Assembly: GCF_900099735.1 (NCBI RefSeq)
Contig: NZ_FNDT01000008.1
Coordinates: forward strand, 78,752-142,751
Source of the DNA: Arthrobacter subterraneus
GTDB lineage: Bacteria > Actinomycetota > Actinomycetes > Actinomycetales > Micrococcaceae
DNA length: 64,000 bases
Direction: 5' to 3'
The position numbers and the translations under genes were made by a program. The notes below the pieces were generated by a model, which made no database searches, was not told the DNA's origin, and was given only the letters and a program-made list of their open reading frames with translations. Positions 53,107-61,771 of the stretch are shown here, piece after piece. Every line of letters starts with the position of its first letter. Position 1 is the stretch's first letter.

Positions 53107-54042
53107 TCATTCTATGCCCGCAAAGAAGTCCGTCTCGGGCAGGTCCTGCGGCACCCGTGAGTGGATCAGGGAGTAGTCCTCCCAGGGCCAGACCTTGCGC
53201 TGGAGGTCCGCCGAGACGGCAAAGAAGAAGCCTTCCGGCTCCACCTGTGTGCGGTGGGCCAGCAGGGCGCGTTCGCGGTGTTCGAAGAAGTCGCCGCAGT
53301 CGATCTGCGTGGTCGTCGGATGGGTGGGCCGGGCCGGCTGGTGACCCTCGGCGTCGGCTTCCAGCCAGGCGGCGATCCGCTCGGCGTACGGCGACTGCAG
53401 GCCGGCGTCCTCGAGCGCAAAGTGCAGGGCCCGGAAGCGCTCGGGGTTGAACGCGCGGTCGTAATAGAGCTTCAGCGGGCTCCATGGCTCCCCCAGTCCC
53501 ACGTAGCGGGCAGGGTCGCCGGCAGCCTCGTAGGCCTCCACCGCCACCCGGTGCGCCATGATGTGGTCAGGGTGCGGGTAACCGCCGTTCTCGTCATAGC
53601 TGAGGATGACGTGCGGCCGGTACTCCCGGACCAGCCGGACCAGCGGTGCCGCTGCCCGCTCCAGCGGCTGCAGCGCGAAACACCCGGGGGGCAGCGGCGG
53701 CAGCGGGTCGCCCTCAGGAAGCCCCGAATCCACAAACCCCAGCCACCGGTGTTCAACTCCCAGCGCGGCGGCGGCCTCGGCCATTTCAAGCCGGCGCAGC
53801 CCTGCGAGGTCGCGGAGGGCGTGCGGAACCCCTGCCATCTGCGCGTTGAGGATGTCACCGCGCTCGCCTCCCGTGCAGGTTGCCACCATCACAGATACCC
53901 CGGCCGCCACGTAGCTGGCCATCGTGGCCGCGCCCTTGCTCGACTCATCGTCCGGGTGCGCGTGCACCGCCAGCAGGCGGTAGCCGCCGTCGTTCGCTGT
54001 GGGCGTTGAAGCGGTGTCGGGGATGTTTTCCGGGCTGGGCAC
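53107..54042 (-). CDS. mca: Mycothiol S-conjugate amidase
   Basis: A 311-residue zinc amidase that cleaves mycothiol S-conjugates, removing electrophile adducts. The start is GTG 54042 with AGGAG nine bases upstream; the frame further up overlaps the DUF4307 gene. It has AVHAHPDDESSKGAATM and CTGGERGDILN. The metal-site GGYPHPDHIMAHRV and a C-terminal VWPWEDYSLIHSRV follow. It marks the organism as a mycothiol-using actinobacterium. It is divergent from the DUF4307 gene. Confidence 0.95.
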   Translation of the reverse strand: MPSPENIPDTASTPTANDGGYRLLAVHAHPDDESSKGAATMASYVAAGVSVMVATCTGGERGDILNAQMAGVPHALRDLAGLRRLEMAEAAAALGVEHRWLGFVDSGLPEGDPLPPLPPGCFALQPLERAAAPLVRLVREYRPHVILSYDENGGYPHPDHIMAHRVAVEAYEAAGDPARYVGLGEPWSPLKLYYDRAFNPERFRALHFALEDAGLQSPYAERIAAWLEADAEGHQPARPTHPTTTQIDCGDFFEHRERALLAHRTQVEPEGFFFAVSADLQRKVWPWEDYSLIHSRVPQDLPETDFFAGIE

Positions 54043-54176
54043 TGGAATGCTCCTGAATCTTTCCTGGTCTGACGAGGGCCGGACTGTTCCTTGGCGGGAC
54101 CTGCGGCCAAGCGAGGGGACAACCGGCAGTGAACTGACGTGAAGATTCCAAAGTACCGGTTGGTAAACTGGAACCG

Positions 54177-54608
54177 ATGAGCACCGACCACGCGCCAGTA
54201 CCAAGAGTAGCCAATCGCTACGGTGCCCCCAAGCCGCAGCGGGCCGCCTCCGGGCCGCGCCGGTGGCTGATCTGGGCGGTGCTGGCGGTGGCCGTCGTCG
54301 CTACCGGTATTTTCAGTCTTTTTGCCGGCACTCCGGAGGTGTCCTCCAAGGATGTGGGCTTCCGCATTGACGGTCCTGCGATGGCCCGGGTGGACTATGA
54401 GGTCACCAAGGATCCCGCGGCAACCGCCCAGTGCGCTGTCCAGGTCCTGAACGAGTCCTACGCGGTGGTCGGTTGGACGGTGGTGACCATTCCCCCGGCC
54501 GGCGTCGAAACGGACGGGGACGGCCGGACCACCTCGCACAGCACCATGGTCCGGACGGAGTCCGAGGGCGTCACCGGCGGGGTCAACGCCTGCTGGCTGG
54601 TCGACTGA
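54177..54608 (+). CDS. DUF4307 family membrane protein
   Basis: A 143-residue protein with one membrane helix (LIWAVLAVAVVATGIFSLFA, about residues 31-50). A small extracellular domain follows with FRIDGPAMARVDYEVTKD and TAQCAVQVLNESYAVVGWTV, ending GGVNACWLVD. Two Cys could form a disulfide. It is an actinobacterial protein of unknown function, regularly between mca and greA. Confidence 0.9.
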   Translation: MSTDHAPVPRVANRYGAPKPQRAASGPRRWLIWAVLAVAVVATGIFSLFAGTPEVSSKDVGFRIDGPAMARVDYEVTKDPAATAQCAVQVLNESYAVVGWTVVTIPPAGVETDGDGRTTSHSTMVRTESEGVTGGVNACWLVD

Positions 54609-54642
54609 CTCCTACCGGCCAGGCTCACAGCCCGCGCCGTTA

Positions 54643-54671
54643 TTGGGTTTCTGCAGCCGGCTGACTATAAT
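54643..54671 (+). promoter_or_regulatory. Predicted sigma-70-type promoter for greA
   Basis: TTGGGT at 54643-54648 and TATAAT at 54666-54671 are 17 bases apart. The -10 box is a perfect match. Transcription would start near 54678, leaving a leader of about 150 bases before the greA GTG. Confidence 0.65.
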
Positions 54672-54741
54672 GGATTGATACGTTCCGCCCCGCCCAGCGG
54701 TTGGTTCTTTGTGGAGAGTTCCCCAGGACACCATCACGCAG

Positions 54742-54801
54742 GCGGGGTCTTTGCTTGTAAATGCGTACCGCACAGGTGAAGACCGCAAAGCCGAACCCCG
54801 C
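54742..54801 (+). promoter_or_regulatory. Stem-loop in the greA leader
   Basis: The arms 54742-54754 (GCGGGGTCTTTGC) and 54785-54801 (GCAAAGCCGAACCCCGC) pair in two blocks around a small bulge. The loop is 30 bases. The structure ends about 30 bases before the start codon and leaves the AAGGAGA ribosome site free. Confidence 0.5.
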
Positions 54802-54831
54802 GTACGGGTTCGACGTACCTAAGGAGATACC

Positions 54832-55323
54832 GTGTCCACCAACAGCGCATCCGTCGCCTGGCTCACCAAGGAGTCCTACGACCGCCTCAAGGCTGAGCTG
54901 GACCACCTGTCCGGCCCCGGCCGCACCGAAATCGTTGCCCGCATCGAGCAGGCCCGCTCGGAGGGTGACCTCAAGGAGAACGGCGGCTACCACGCAGCCA
55001 AGGAGGAGCAGGGCAAGGCCGAGGCCCGCATCCGCCAGCTCACCGAGCTCTTGAACAACGCCCACGTGGGTGAATCCCCTGCCGATGACGGCATCGTTGA
55101 ACCGGGCATGCTGGTCGAGGCGAACATCGCCGGAGACAAGGAGACCTTCCTGCTCGGCAGCCGCGAGGTCGCCGGTGACACGGATCTGGATGTCTACAGT
55201 GAAAAGTCCCCGCTCGGCGCAGCCATCCAGGGACACAAGGCCGGAGACACGGTGAAGTACACCGCGCCCAACGGCAAGGAAATCACCGTCGAGATCCTGT
55301 CCGCCAAGCCTTACGCCGGCTAG
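54832..55323 (+). CDS. greA: Transcription elongation factor GreA
   Basis: A 163-residue factor that rescues backtracked RNA polymerase by stimulating transcript cleavage. It starts at GTG 54832 behind AAGGAGATACC. The N-terminal coiled coil (about 10-85) carries EGDLKENGGYHAAKEEQG, with the acidic tip residues in the Asp-Leu-Lys-Glu-Asn segment. The C-terminal FKBP-like domain includes SPLGAAIQGHKAGDTVKYTA. Confidence 0.96.
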   Translation: MSTNSASVAWLTKESYDRLKAELDHLSGPGRTEIVARIEQARSEGDLKENGGYHAAKEEQGKAEARIRQLTELLNNAHVGESPADDGIVEPGMLVEANIAGDKETFLLGSREVAGDTDLDVYSEKSPLGAAIQGHKAGDTVKYTAPNGKEITVEILSAKPYAG

Positions 55324-55336
55324 CAGCCCCTCAGGC

Positions 55337-55930
55337 TCAGCGCGCCCGCGGTAGACGGCGGCCGGTTCCGGAAGGGGCCGGCCGCCGTTTCAGCAGCAGG
55401 GCCGCCAGCACTCCCCCAAGAGCACCGAAAAGGTGGGCCTGCCAGGAGATGTTTGTGCCGAACTGCGGCAGCACTCCCCAGAGCAGCGAGCCGTACATGC
55501 CGAACAACAGGACGGCGAGCAGGATCTGCTTCCAGTCGCGGTTGTAGAAACCACGTACCAGCAGGTAGGCGAACAGCCCGAAGACCACCCCGGACGCTCC
55601 GATGGTCACTCCCCCGCCGAAAATCCAGACTCCCAGTCCGGACGCCAGCCAGCTCGTTCCCACGGCAACGGCGAAGCGCTTTGCGCCCTCGAGGAATGCC
55701 AGGAACCCCAGCACCAGCAACGGCAGGGTATTGCTGATCAGGTGCCTGGCGTCCGCATGCAGCAGCGGAGCGAAGACCACGCCGTCGAGCCCTTCCAGCT
55801 CACGGGGAACGATCCCCAGCAGCCGGACAAGGAAGAAGCCGGTGGCTGCGTTCACCAGGTGCACCACCCAGAGCAGGGCGGCGAAGACGACGACGGTCGC
55901 CAGCGCGCTCCTTGCCCTCCTCGCCAGCAT
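55337..55930 (-). CDS. Rhomboid family intramembrane serine protease
   Basis: A 197-residue protein starting at ATG 55930, one base after the ilvA stop codon; a 13-codon longer frame overlaps ilvA. About six membrane helices are present. The catalytic Ser is in VTIGASGVVFGLFAY and the catalytic His in WQAHLFGALGG. The loop-1 His-rich PLLHADARHLISNTLPLLV is also present. It cleaves membrane protein segments; substrates are unknown. Near-contiguity with ilvA suggests co-transcription. Confidence 0.93.
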   Translation of the reverse strand: MLARRARSALATVVVFAALLWVVHLVNAATGFFLVRLLGIVPRELEGLDGVVFAPLLHADARHLISNTLPLLVLGFLAFLEGAKRFAVAVGTSWLASGLGVWIFGGGVTIGASGVVFGLFAYLLVRGFYNRDWKQILLAVLLFGMYGSLLWGVLPQFGTNISWQAHLFGALGGVLAALLLKRRPAPSGTGRRLPRAR

Positions 55931-55931
55931 C

Positions 55932-57188
55932 TCAGCCCTGGATGACGACGGGCTGGAAGCCCTCCGCACGCAGGTTGTTCAGGACCTGCTCGCAGTGCTC
56001 CTCGCCCTTGGTTTCCATGTTGATCGTGATCGCCACGTCCCCCATGCTGATGGAGCCTCCCACCCGGGTGTGGTCGACGCCGGTCACGTTCGCATCGGAC
56101 TCGGCGATGATGCGCGAGATCGTGGCCAGCGAGCCCGGACGGTCATCGAGCAGCATCCGCACCACCAGGTACCGGCCGGCCGCGGCAAGGCCCCGCTGGA
56201 TGACCTTGAGCATCAGCATCGGGTCGATATTGCCGCCCGAGAGCACCACCACGGTGTTCCCCGGGTTGGCGCCGTTCTCGGTGAGCTTTCCGTCCAGCAG
56301 TGCCGCGACGCCCACTGCGCCGGCAGGCTCCACCACCATCTTGGAGCGCTCCAGGAGGAAGATCAGCGCCCGGGCGAGGGAGTCCTCGCTGACCGTGACG
56401 ACGTCGTCCACCAATTCCCGGATGATCGAGAACGGAAGCTGCCCGGGCCGGCCCACGGCGATACCGTCGGCGATGGTGGACACCTTCTTCAGCGGAACCA
56501 GCGCATCGGCGGCAAGGGACGGCGGGTATGCCGCGGCGTTCTCCGCCTGGACCCCGATCACGCGGATCTCCCGGCCCAACTCGCGGGCGCGCGCCTTGAC
56601 CGCGACGGCGACGCCGGCCAGCAGCCCGCCGCCGCCCACCCCCATGAGGATGGTGTCGACGTCGGGCACCTGCTCGAGGATCTCCAGTCCGATGGTTCCC
56701 TGCCCGGCGACGACGTCCACGTTGTCGAACGGGTGGACAAAGACGGCGCCGTGCTCGTCCGCGTACCGCTTGGCCTCGGTCAGGGCCTCATCGACGTTGT
56801 GGCCGTGGAGGATCACCTCGGCGCCGTGCCCACGAGTTGCCGCAAGCTTGGGCAGCGCCACCCCGAGGGGCATGTAGATGCGTGCCTTGATGCCCAGCCG
56901 CGCAGCCGCCACCGCAACGCCCTGGGCGTGATTGCCTGCGGATGCCGCCACCACGCCGCGGGCGCGTTCCTCCTCGGAGAGCCGGGCCATCCGTACGTAT
57001 GCGCCGCGCACCTTGAAGGATCCGGCACGCTGCAGGTTCTCGCACTTGAGCGAGACCCTGGCGCCCGTCAGCCTTCCGAGCGCGCGGGAGTCCTCGATCG
57101 GGGTGTACGCAATCACGCCATCGAGCATTTTCTGCGCTGCGAGGACGTCCTCGACGGTCACTGCCAGCTGGGCGAGATCGGTGGTCAC
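55932..57188 (-). CDS. ilvA: Threonine ammonia-lyase with C-terminal ACT domain
   Basis: A 418-residue PLP enzyme making 2-oxobutyrate from threonine for isoleucine synthesis. The PLP lysine is in NLQRAGSFKVRGAYVRM, and the cofactor phosphate loop is GVGGGGLLAG. One ACT domain covers the last 90 residues (VRMLLDDRPGSLATISRI), the shorter ACT type also seen in TdcB-like enzymes. It overlaps the upstream transporter gene by four bases. Confidence 0.95.
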   Translation of the reverse strand: MTTDLAQLAVTVEDVLAAQKMLDGVIAYTPIEDSRALGRLTGARVSLKCENLQRAGSFKVRGAYVRMARLSEEERARGVVAASAGNHAQGVAVAAARLGIKARIYMPLGVALPKLAATRGHGAEVILHGHNVDEALTEAKRYADEHGAVFVHPFDNVDVVAGQGTIGLEILEQVPDVDTILMGVGGGGLLAGVAVAVKARARELGREIRVIGVQAENAAAYPPSLAADALVPLKKVSTIADGIAVGRPGQLPFSIIRELVDDVVTVSEDSLARALIFLLERSKMVVEPAGAVGVAALLDGKLTENGANPGNTVVVLSGGNIDPMLMLKVIQRGLAAAGRYLVVRMLLDDRPGSLATISRIIAESDANVTGVDHTRVGGSISMGDVAITINMETKGEEHCEQVLNNLRAEGFQPVVIQG

Positions 57189-58405
57189 GATGAGGCTTCT
57201 TTCGGAGAGGGGGCGGTTCCGGTGGACTCACCGGGAGGCTGGGACGCTGGTGCAGGCTGCCGGTCAGGCGGGCCGAGCGCCGGGTCGGCTTCCCAGGCGC
57301 GCCCGGAAATGTACCGCACCACGGTGTTGAGGGTGGCAAGGACCGGCACCGAGAACAGCGCACCGGGAATGCCCGCGACCAGCGTTCCTCCCGCAACAGC
57401 GAGGACCACGGCGAGCGGGTGCAGGGAGACTGCCCTGCCCATGATGAACGGCTGCAGGATGTGCCCTTCTACCTGCTGCACCACAAACACGATGGCCAGC
57501 ATCACCAGCGCGTTGACCCACCCGTTGGCCACCAGCGCCAGGAGGACGGCCACCATACCGGTGAAGAGGGCGCCCAGGATCGGAATGAAGGAGCCGAGGA
57601 ATACCAGGACGGTCAGCGGCAGAACCAGCGGCACCCCGATGATCGCGGCGCCCAGGCCGATTCCCACTGCGTCGATGAAGGCCACGAGGATCTGCACCCG
57701 GACGTAGTTGGCCATGGACGTCCAGCCCTGCCGTCCGGCGCCGAGGACCGCCGCTCTGGCCCGGCGCGGCGCAAGGCCGGCAATGAAGCGCCAGATGAGG
57801 TCGCCGTCGTGCAGGAAGAAGATCAGCGCGAATACGGTCAGCAGGAGCCCTGCCATGAAGTAGCCGGCGCCGCTGCCGAAGGAGAGGGCTCCGCTGACAA
57901 TGACGCCGCTGTTGTTGTCCACGGCGGCGGCCACCTCGTCGATGAACCCGTCGATCTGCGAGGTGGTGAGGTGCAGCGGACCCAGGGAAAGCCAGTCCTG
58001 GACCTGGTCGATACCCGCCAGCGCCTCATCCCAGAGGGAAGCGAATCCCACTGCGAGCTGCTGCCCGACGAGCGAGAGGGTGGCAGCGACCGCAGTGAGG
58101 AAGCCGAGAACGGTCATCGCCACGGCTATGCCGCTCGGGATCCTGCGCCGGCGCAGGAAGGTTACGGCCGGGGCAAGCAGGCTCGAGAGCAGTCCCGCGA
58201 TCATCAGCGGAATCACGAGGAGCGAGATCTGGCCGAGCAACCAGACCAACGCGGCCGACACCACGAGGATCAGACCGACCCGCCACGCCCAGGCGGCGCT
58301 GACCCGCAGTGCGTAGGGAACGTCCTCGCCCGGCGCCCGCTCCAGGGGCACGCTGAAGGCACCCAGGGGCACCTGCTGCGTTTCCGGCCGCGATGGACGC
58401 GTCAT
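57185..58405 (-). CDS. AI-2E family transporter (PerM-like)
   Basis: A 406-residue membrane protein with about eight helices. It has the AI-2E/PerM block PLTVLVFLGSFIPILGALFT and VFVVQQVEGHILQPFIMG, then HPLAVVLAVAGGTLVAGIPG. Both termini are hydrophilic; the C-terminus is Pro/Ala/Thr rich. Despite the name, autoinducer export is established for few members. It starts at ATG 58405 and overlaps ilvA by ATGA. Confidence 0.93.
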   Translation of the reverse strand: MTRPSRPETQQVPLGAFSVPLERAPGEDVPYALRVSAAWAWRVGLILVVSAALVWLLGQISLLVIPLMIAGLLSSLLAPAVTFLRRRRIPSGIAVAMTVLGFLTAVAATLSLVGQQLAVGFASLWDEALAGIDQVQDWLSLGPLHLTTSQIDGFIDEVAAAVDNNSGVIVSGALSFGSGAGYFMAGLLLTVFALIFFLHDGDLIWRFIAGLAPRRARAAVLGAGRQGWTSMANYVRVQILVAFIDAVGIGLGAAIIGVPLVLPLTVLVFLGSFIPILGALFTGMVAVLLALVANGWVNALVMLAIVFVVQQVEGHILQPFIMGRAVSLHPLAVVLAVAGGTLVAGIPGALFSVPVLATLNTVVRYISGRAWEADPALGPPDRQPAPASQPPGESTGTAPSPKEASS

Positions 58406-58453
58406 GACTCAATCTTTTCACAAGACCCTTGGAACTCCGCTTCGTCTGACTGT

Positions 58454-58481
58454 TTGAAAATGTTCGGAAACGTTGTATTTT
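58454..58481 (+). promoter_or_regulatory. Predicted promoter and operator region of the gal operon
   Basis: TTGAAA (58454-58459) and TATTTT (58476-58481) are 16 bases apart in an AT-rich island unlike the surrounding DNA. An imperfect dyad GTTCGGAAAC (58462-58471) lies between the boxes. It is a plausible autoregulatory site for the DeoR-type repressor encoded just downstream. Confidence 0.5.
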
Positions 58482-58524
58482 GTTAACCACGTTCTGTGAT
58501 CCCGCCGACCCTCCTGGAGTTCCC

Positions 58525-59310
58525 ATGCTCGCCGCCGACCGGCACGCCGCGATCCTCGCGAAGCTGGGCGTACAGCGGACCGTGCGGGTCAGCGAACTGG
58601 CCGAGAGCCTTGGCGTCTCCGAGATGACCATCCGGCGGGACATCGACGGCCTCGACGCCGCCGGCGCCCTCCGCAAGGTCCATGGCGGGGCCGCATCCCG
58701 CACGGCGCTGAGCGCCCTCGAACCCGGGTTCGGCGTCAACGCCGAGCAGCGGACGGACGCCAAGGAATCGATTGCGGCAACGGCGGCGGCGCTCATCCGG
58801 CCAGGAATGACGGTGGCCCTCACCGGAGGCACCACCACCTACCGCCTCGTCGGTCACCTGACGGGGCCTCTCACGGTGCTCACCAACTCACTGCCCGCCG
58901 CCGAAAAGCTGCACCGCACCGCACCGCCCGGCGTCACCGTGCTGCTGACCGGCGGTGAGCGCTCCCCCTCGGAAGCGCTCGTAGGGCCGATCGCCACCGC
59001 CACCGTCCGGTCCCTCAACGTGGACCTCTGCTTCATGGGCGCCCACGGTGTGGACTCCCGGGCAGGGATCACCACCCCCAACCTGGCTGAGGCGGATACC
59101 AACAGGGCCTTCGCCGAGCAGTGCGGCCGGTTGGTTGTCCTCGCCGACTCCACCAAGTTCGGCACCGTGAGCCTCGCCAGGATCGCAGGGATCGACCAGG
59201 TGCACTGCCTGGTCACCGATTCATCCCCCGAAGACCCGCACTACGCGCGCACCACCGACGTCCTCACACCCTCCGCTCCCCCGCCCCCGAATCCCCAGGA
59301 CACCCCATGA
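58525..59310 (+). CDS. DeoR/GlpR-family transcriptional repressor of the galactose operon
   Basis: A 261-residue regulator starting at ATG 58525 behind TGGAG. The N-terminal winged helix (about 5-60) is the DeoR HTH (RTVRVSELAESLGVSEMTIR). The C-terminal sugar-phosphate sensor has LTGGTTTYRLVGHLTGPL and DLCFMGAHGVDSRAGITT. The stop overlaps the galT start by ATGA. The effector is probably a galactose or tagatose phosphate, inferred from the neighbours. Confidence 0.92.
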   Translation: MLAADRHAAILAKLGVQRTVRVSELAESLGVSEMTIRRDIDGLDAAGALRKVHGGAASRTALSALEPGFGVNAEQRTDAKESIAATAAALIRPGMTVALTGGTTTYRLVGHLTGPLTVLTNSLPAAEKLHRTAPPGVTVLLTGGERSPSEALVGPIATATVRSLNVDLCFMGAHGVDSRAGITTPNLAEADTNRAFAEQCGRLVVLADSTKFGTVSLARIAGIDQVHCLVTDSSPEDPHYARTTDVLTPSAPPPPNPQDTP

Positions 59311-60443
59311 CCCAGATAACCCCCACCCGACTCTCCGACGGGCGCGAGCTGATCTACTTCGACGCCACCAAAGAGGCGGCGGCACTGCACGCAGATCCAG
59401 CCGCCGTGGCCGACCAACGCGGCCTGCCGCCGCGGGGCGGCACCGGCGACGTGCGGTATGACCCACTGACCGGCGAGTGGACCGCCGTGGCCGCGCACCG
59501 CCAGACCCGCACCCACCTTCCCCCCGCAGACCAGTGCCCGCTCTGCCCCTCCACGGCGGACAACCTCTCCGAGATACCGGCCTCCGACTACGAGGTGGTG
59601 GTCTTCGAGAACCGGTTCTCCTCCTTCGGACCGGCCCTTGGCGAGCTTCCGGACCTTCAGCCCGCAAACACCGGCTGGGGTACGACGACGTCGGCCTTCG
59701 GTCGGTGCGAAGTGGTCGCCTTCGATTCCGCCCACGAAGGCTCCTTCGGGTCACTCCCGCCGGAGCGGGCGCGGACGGTCATCGATGCGTGGGCCCAGCG
59801 TACGGAAGCGCTCTCGGCGATGAAGGGCATCCGGCAGGTCTTCCCGTTCGAGAACCGCGGCGCGGACATCGGCGTGACGCTGCTCCACCCGCACGGGCAG
59901 ATCTACGCCTACCCTTTCGTGACGCCGCGTGCAGCGCTGATGGGCAGGGCCGCCCGGCGTTACTTCGACGCCGTTGACGGACGCGAAACCCTCCTGGGGT
60001 CGGTGCTGAAGTCGGAGCGGGACTCCGGCGAGCGCATGGTCCTGGAGGGGAAGCACTTCAGCGCGTATGTGCCGTTTGCTGCACGCTGGCCGGTTGAGGT
60101 GCACCTGGTCCCGCACCGCCATGTGCCCGACATCGCGGCCCTCACCCACGGGGAAAAGGACGAGCTGACCACCCTCTACCTCGATCTCCTGGCCCGGGTG
60201 GACGGTATGTACAGTACGCCCACCCCGTACATCGCCGCCTGGCACCAGGCTCCTCTCGTTCCCGAACTGCGTGAGGCCGGATACCTGCATCTCCAGCTCA
60301 CCTCACCCCGCAGGGCCGAGGATAAGCTGAAGTTCCTCGCCGGTTCGGAAGCAGCAATGGGCGCCTTCATCAACGACACCACTCCGGAGCAGGTTGCCGC
60401 CACCCTGCGCGCCGCGACCTTCGCAGGGAAGGAAACAGCATGA
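59307..60443 (+). CDS. galT: Galactose-1-phosphate uridylyltransferase
   Basis: A 378-residue Leloir-pathway enzyme exchanging UMP between glucose-1-P and galactose-1-P. The start is ATG 59307 (MTQITPTRLSDGRELIYF). The active-site motif is GVTLLHPHGQIYAYPF with the nucleophilic His. Zinc ligands include CPLCPSTADNLSEI, and the second domain has PFAARWPVEVHLVPHRHVPD. It overlaps both neighbours by four bases. Confidence 0.96.
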   Translation: MTQITPTRLSDGRELIYFDATKEAAALHADPAAVADQRGLPPRGGTGDVRYDPLTGEWTAVAAHRQTRTHLPPADQCPLCPSTADNLSEIPASDYEVVVFENRFSSFGPALGELPDLQPANTGWGTTTSAFGRCEVVAFDSAHEGSFGSLPPERARTVIDAWAQRTEALSAMKGIRQVFPFENRGADIGVTLLHPHGQIYAYPFVTPRAALMGRAARRYFDAVDGRETLLGSVLKSERDSGERMVLEGKHFSAYVPFAARWPVEVHLVPHRHVPDIAALTHGEKDELTTLYLDLLARVDGMYSTPTPYIAAWHQAPLVPELREAGYLHLQLTSPRRAEDKLKFLAGSEAAMGAFINDTTPEQVAATLRAATFAGKETA

Positions 60444-61582
60444 CCCTCAGCCAGCAGTTCAAGGACCGCTTCGGGCATGCGCCCGCAGGCATCTGGGCCG
60501 CCCCCGGCCGCGTAAACGTGATCGGCGAACACACCGACTACAACGACGGGTTTGTCCTGCCCTTCGCGATCGACCGGGCAACCTCAGTGGCCGCATCCGT
60601 CCGGAAGGATGCGGTCGTGCGCGTCAGTTCGACCTTCTCCGGCTCAGGTGAAGTGGTGATCAGCGATCTGGAGGAGCTTGCCGCCGGCGACGTCGAGGGC
60701 TGGGCCGCCTACCCGGTGGGAGTCCTCTGGGCGCTGCGCCAGGCCGGGCACCCGGTCCAGGGCCTTGATCTTCTGATTGATTCGCAGGTCCCGGTGGGGG
60801 CAGGGCTCTCCTCCTCCGCCGCCATTGAGTGTGCCGTCGCGGTGGCGGCGAACGAGCTGTTCACCCTCGGGCTGACCGGCCCGGAGCTCGCTCTCATCGG
60901 CCAGCGGGCCGAGAACGAGATGGTGGGGGCACCGACCGGCCTCATGGACCAGTCAGCGTCCCTGCTCGGCCGGCGGGGCCACGCGGTCTTTCTCGATTGC
61001 CGCACCCGGCAGGCGGACCTCGTCCCGCTGCCCCTGGCGGAAAACGGCCTGGCCCTGCTCGTGATCGACACCCGGGTCAGCCATTCCCACGCAACCGGCG
61101 GCTATGCGGCACGCCGGCGGGCGTGCGAGGTGGGCGCTGACGTGATGGGGGTTTCCGCCCTGCGGGACCTGAGCGAGGATGACCTCGAGGAGGCATCCGG
61201 CCTTCTGGACGAGGAGACGTTCCGCCGGGTACGGCATGTGGTGACAGAGAACGCTCGGGTTCAGGACGCCGTCGTACTCCTCCGTACCGAGGGTCCGCAC
61301 GCCATCGCACCGCTGCTCGACGCCAGCCACCTCTCGATGCGGGACGACTTCGAGATCTCCTGTCCCGAACTCGATCTCGCCGTGGAGGCGTCGCGGGCAG
61401 CCGGCGCGCTGGGTTCCCGCATGACGGGCGGGGGCTTCGGCGGTTCCGCCATTGCGCTGACGCGGATTGAGGACATTGACCGGGTGAGTTCCGCCGTCAC
61501 TGCTGCGTTTGCCGACGCTGACTTCACCGAGCCGGCCATCTTCGCAGTGTCGCCCGCGGACGGTGCGGGCCGCGTCTCCTGA
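60440..61582 (+). CDS. galK: Galactokinase
   Basis: A 380-residue GHMP kinase that phosphorylates galactose at C1. The galactose motif is APGRVNVIGEHTDYNDGF near residue 20, the ATP loop is VPVGAGLSSSAAIECA, and the C-terminal motif is GSRMTGGGFGGSAIAL. It is coupled to galT by ATGA. No galE is adjacent, so the epimerase is elsewhere. Confidence 0.97.
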   Translation: MTLSQQFKDRFGHAPAGIWAAPGRVNVIGEHTDYNDGFVLPFAIDRATSVAASVRKDAVVRVSSTFSGSGEVVISDLEELAAGDVEGWAAYPVGVLWALRQAGHPVQGLDLLIDSQVPVGAGLSSSAAIECAVAVAANELFTLGLTGPELALIGQRAENEMVGAPTGLMDQSASLLGRRGHAVFLDCRTRQADLVPLPLAENGLALLVIDTRVSHSHATGGYAARRRACEVGADVMGVSALRDLSEDDLEEASGLLDEETFRRVRHVVTENARVQDAVVLLRTEGPHAIAPLLDASHLSMRDDFEISCPELDLAVEASRAAGALGSRMTGGGFGGSAIALTRIEDIDRVSSAVTAAFADADFTEPAIFAVSPADGAGRVS

Positions 61583-61684
61583 CCTCCCGGAACTTTTGCG
61601 CACCTCCGGCTGACCTCCCGGAACTTTCGGGCAGATCCGGCGATGTATCCGCCGTCGGACCCACCAGATCTGCCCGAAAGTTCC
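61579..61684. repeat. Direct and inverted repeats after galK
   Basis: CTGACCTCCCGGAACTTT occurs exactly twice, at 61579-61596 (including the galK stop) and 61610-61627. The second copy runs into the left arm of an 18-bp perfect inverted repeat: GGAACTTTCGGGCAGATC at 61620-61637 and its complement at 61667-61684, with a 29-base loop. Confidence 0.88.
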
Positions 61685-61714
61685 GCAGGGGATACACAGG
61701 AAACACCGGACACA

Positions 61715-61752
61715 GAAAACCCCCGGCACCGTTTCCAGTGCCGGGGGTTTTC
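61715..61752. terminator. Bidirectional terminator between galK and the BI-1 gene
   Basis: The arms 61715-61729 (GAAAACCCCCGGCAC) and 61738-61752 form a perfect 15-bp stem with an 8-base loop. The A-tract before and T-tract after the GC core allow termination in both directions, fitting the convergent genes. Confidence 0.9.
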
Positions 61753-61771
61753 GCTGCTAGTTGTACTTCGT

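Noticed and set aside
54742..54831. tRNA gene in the greA leader (a GGGTTCGAC stretch resembles a T-loop)
   Set aside because: No cloverleaf with acceptor and anticodon stems can be formed around it.
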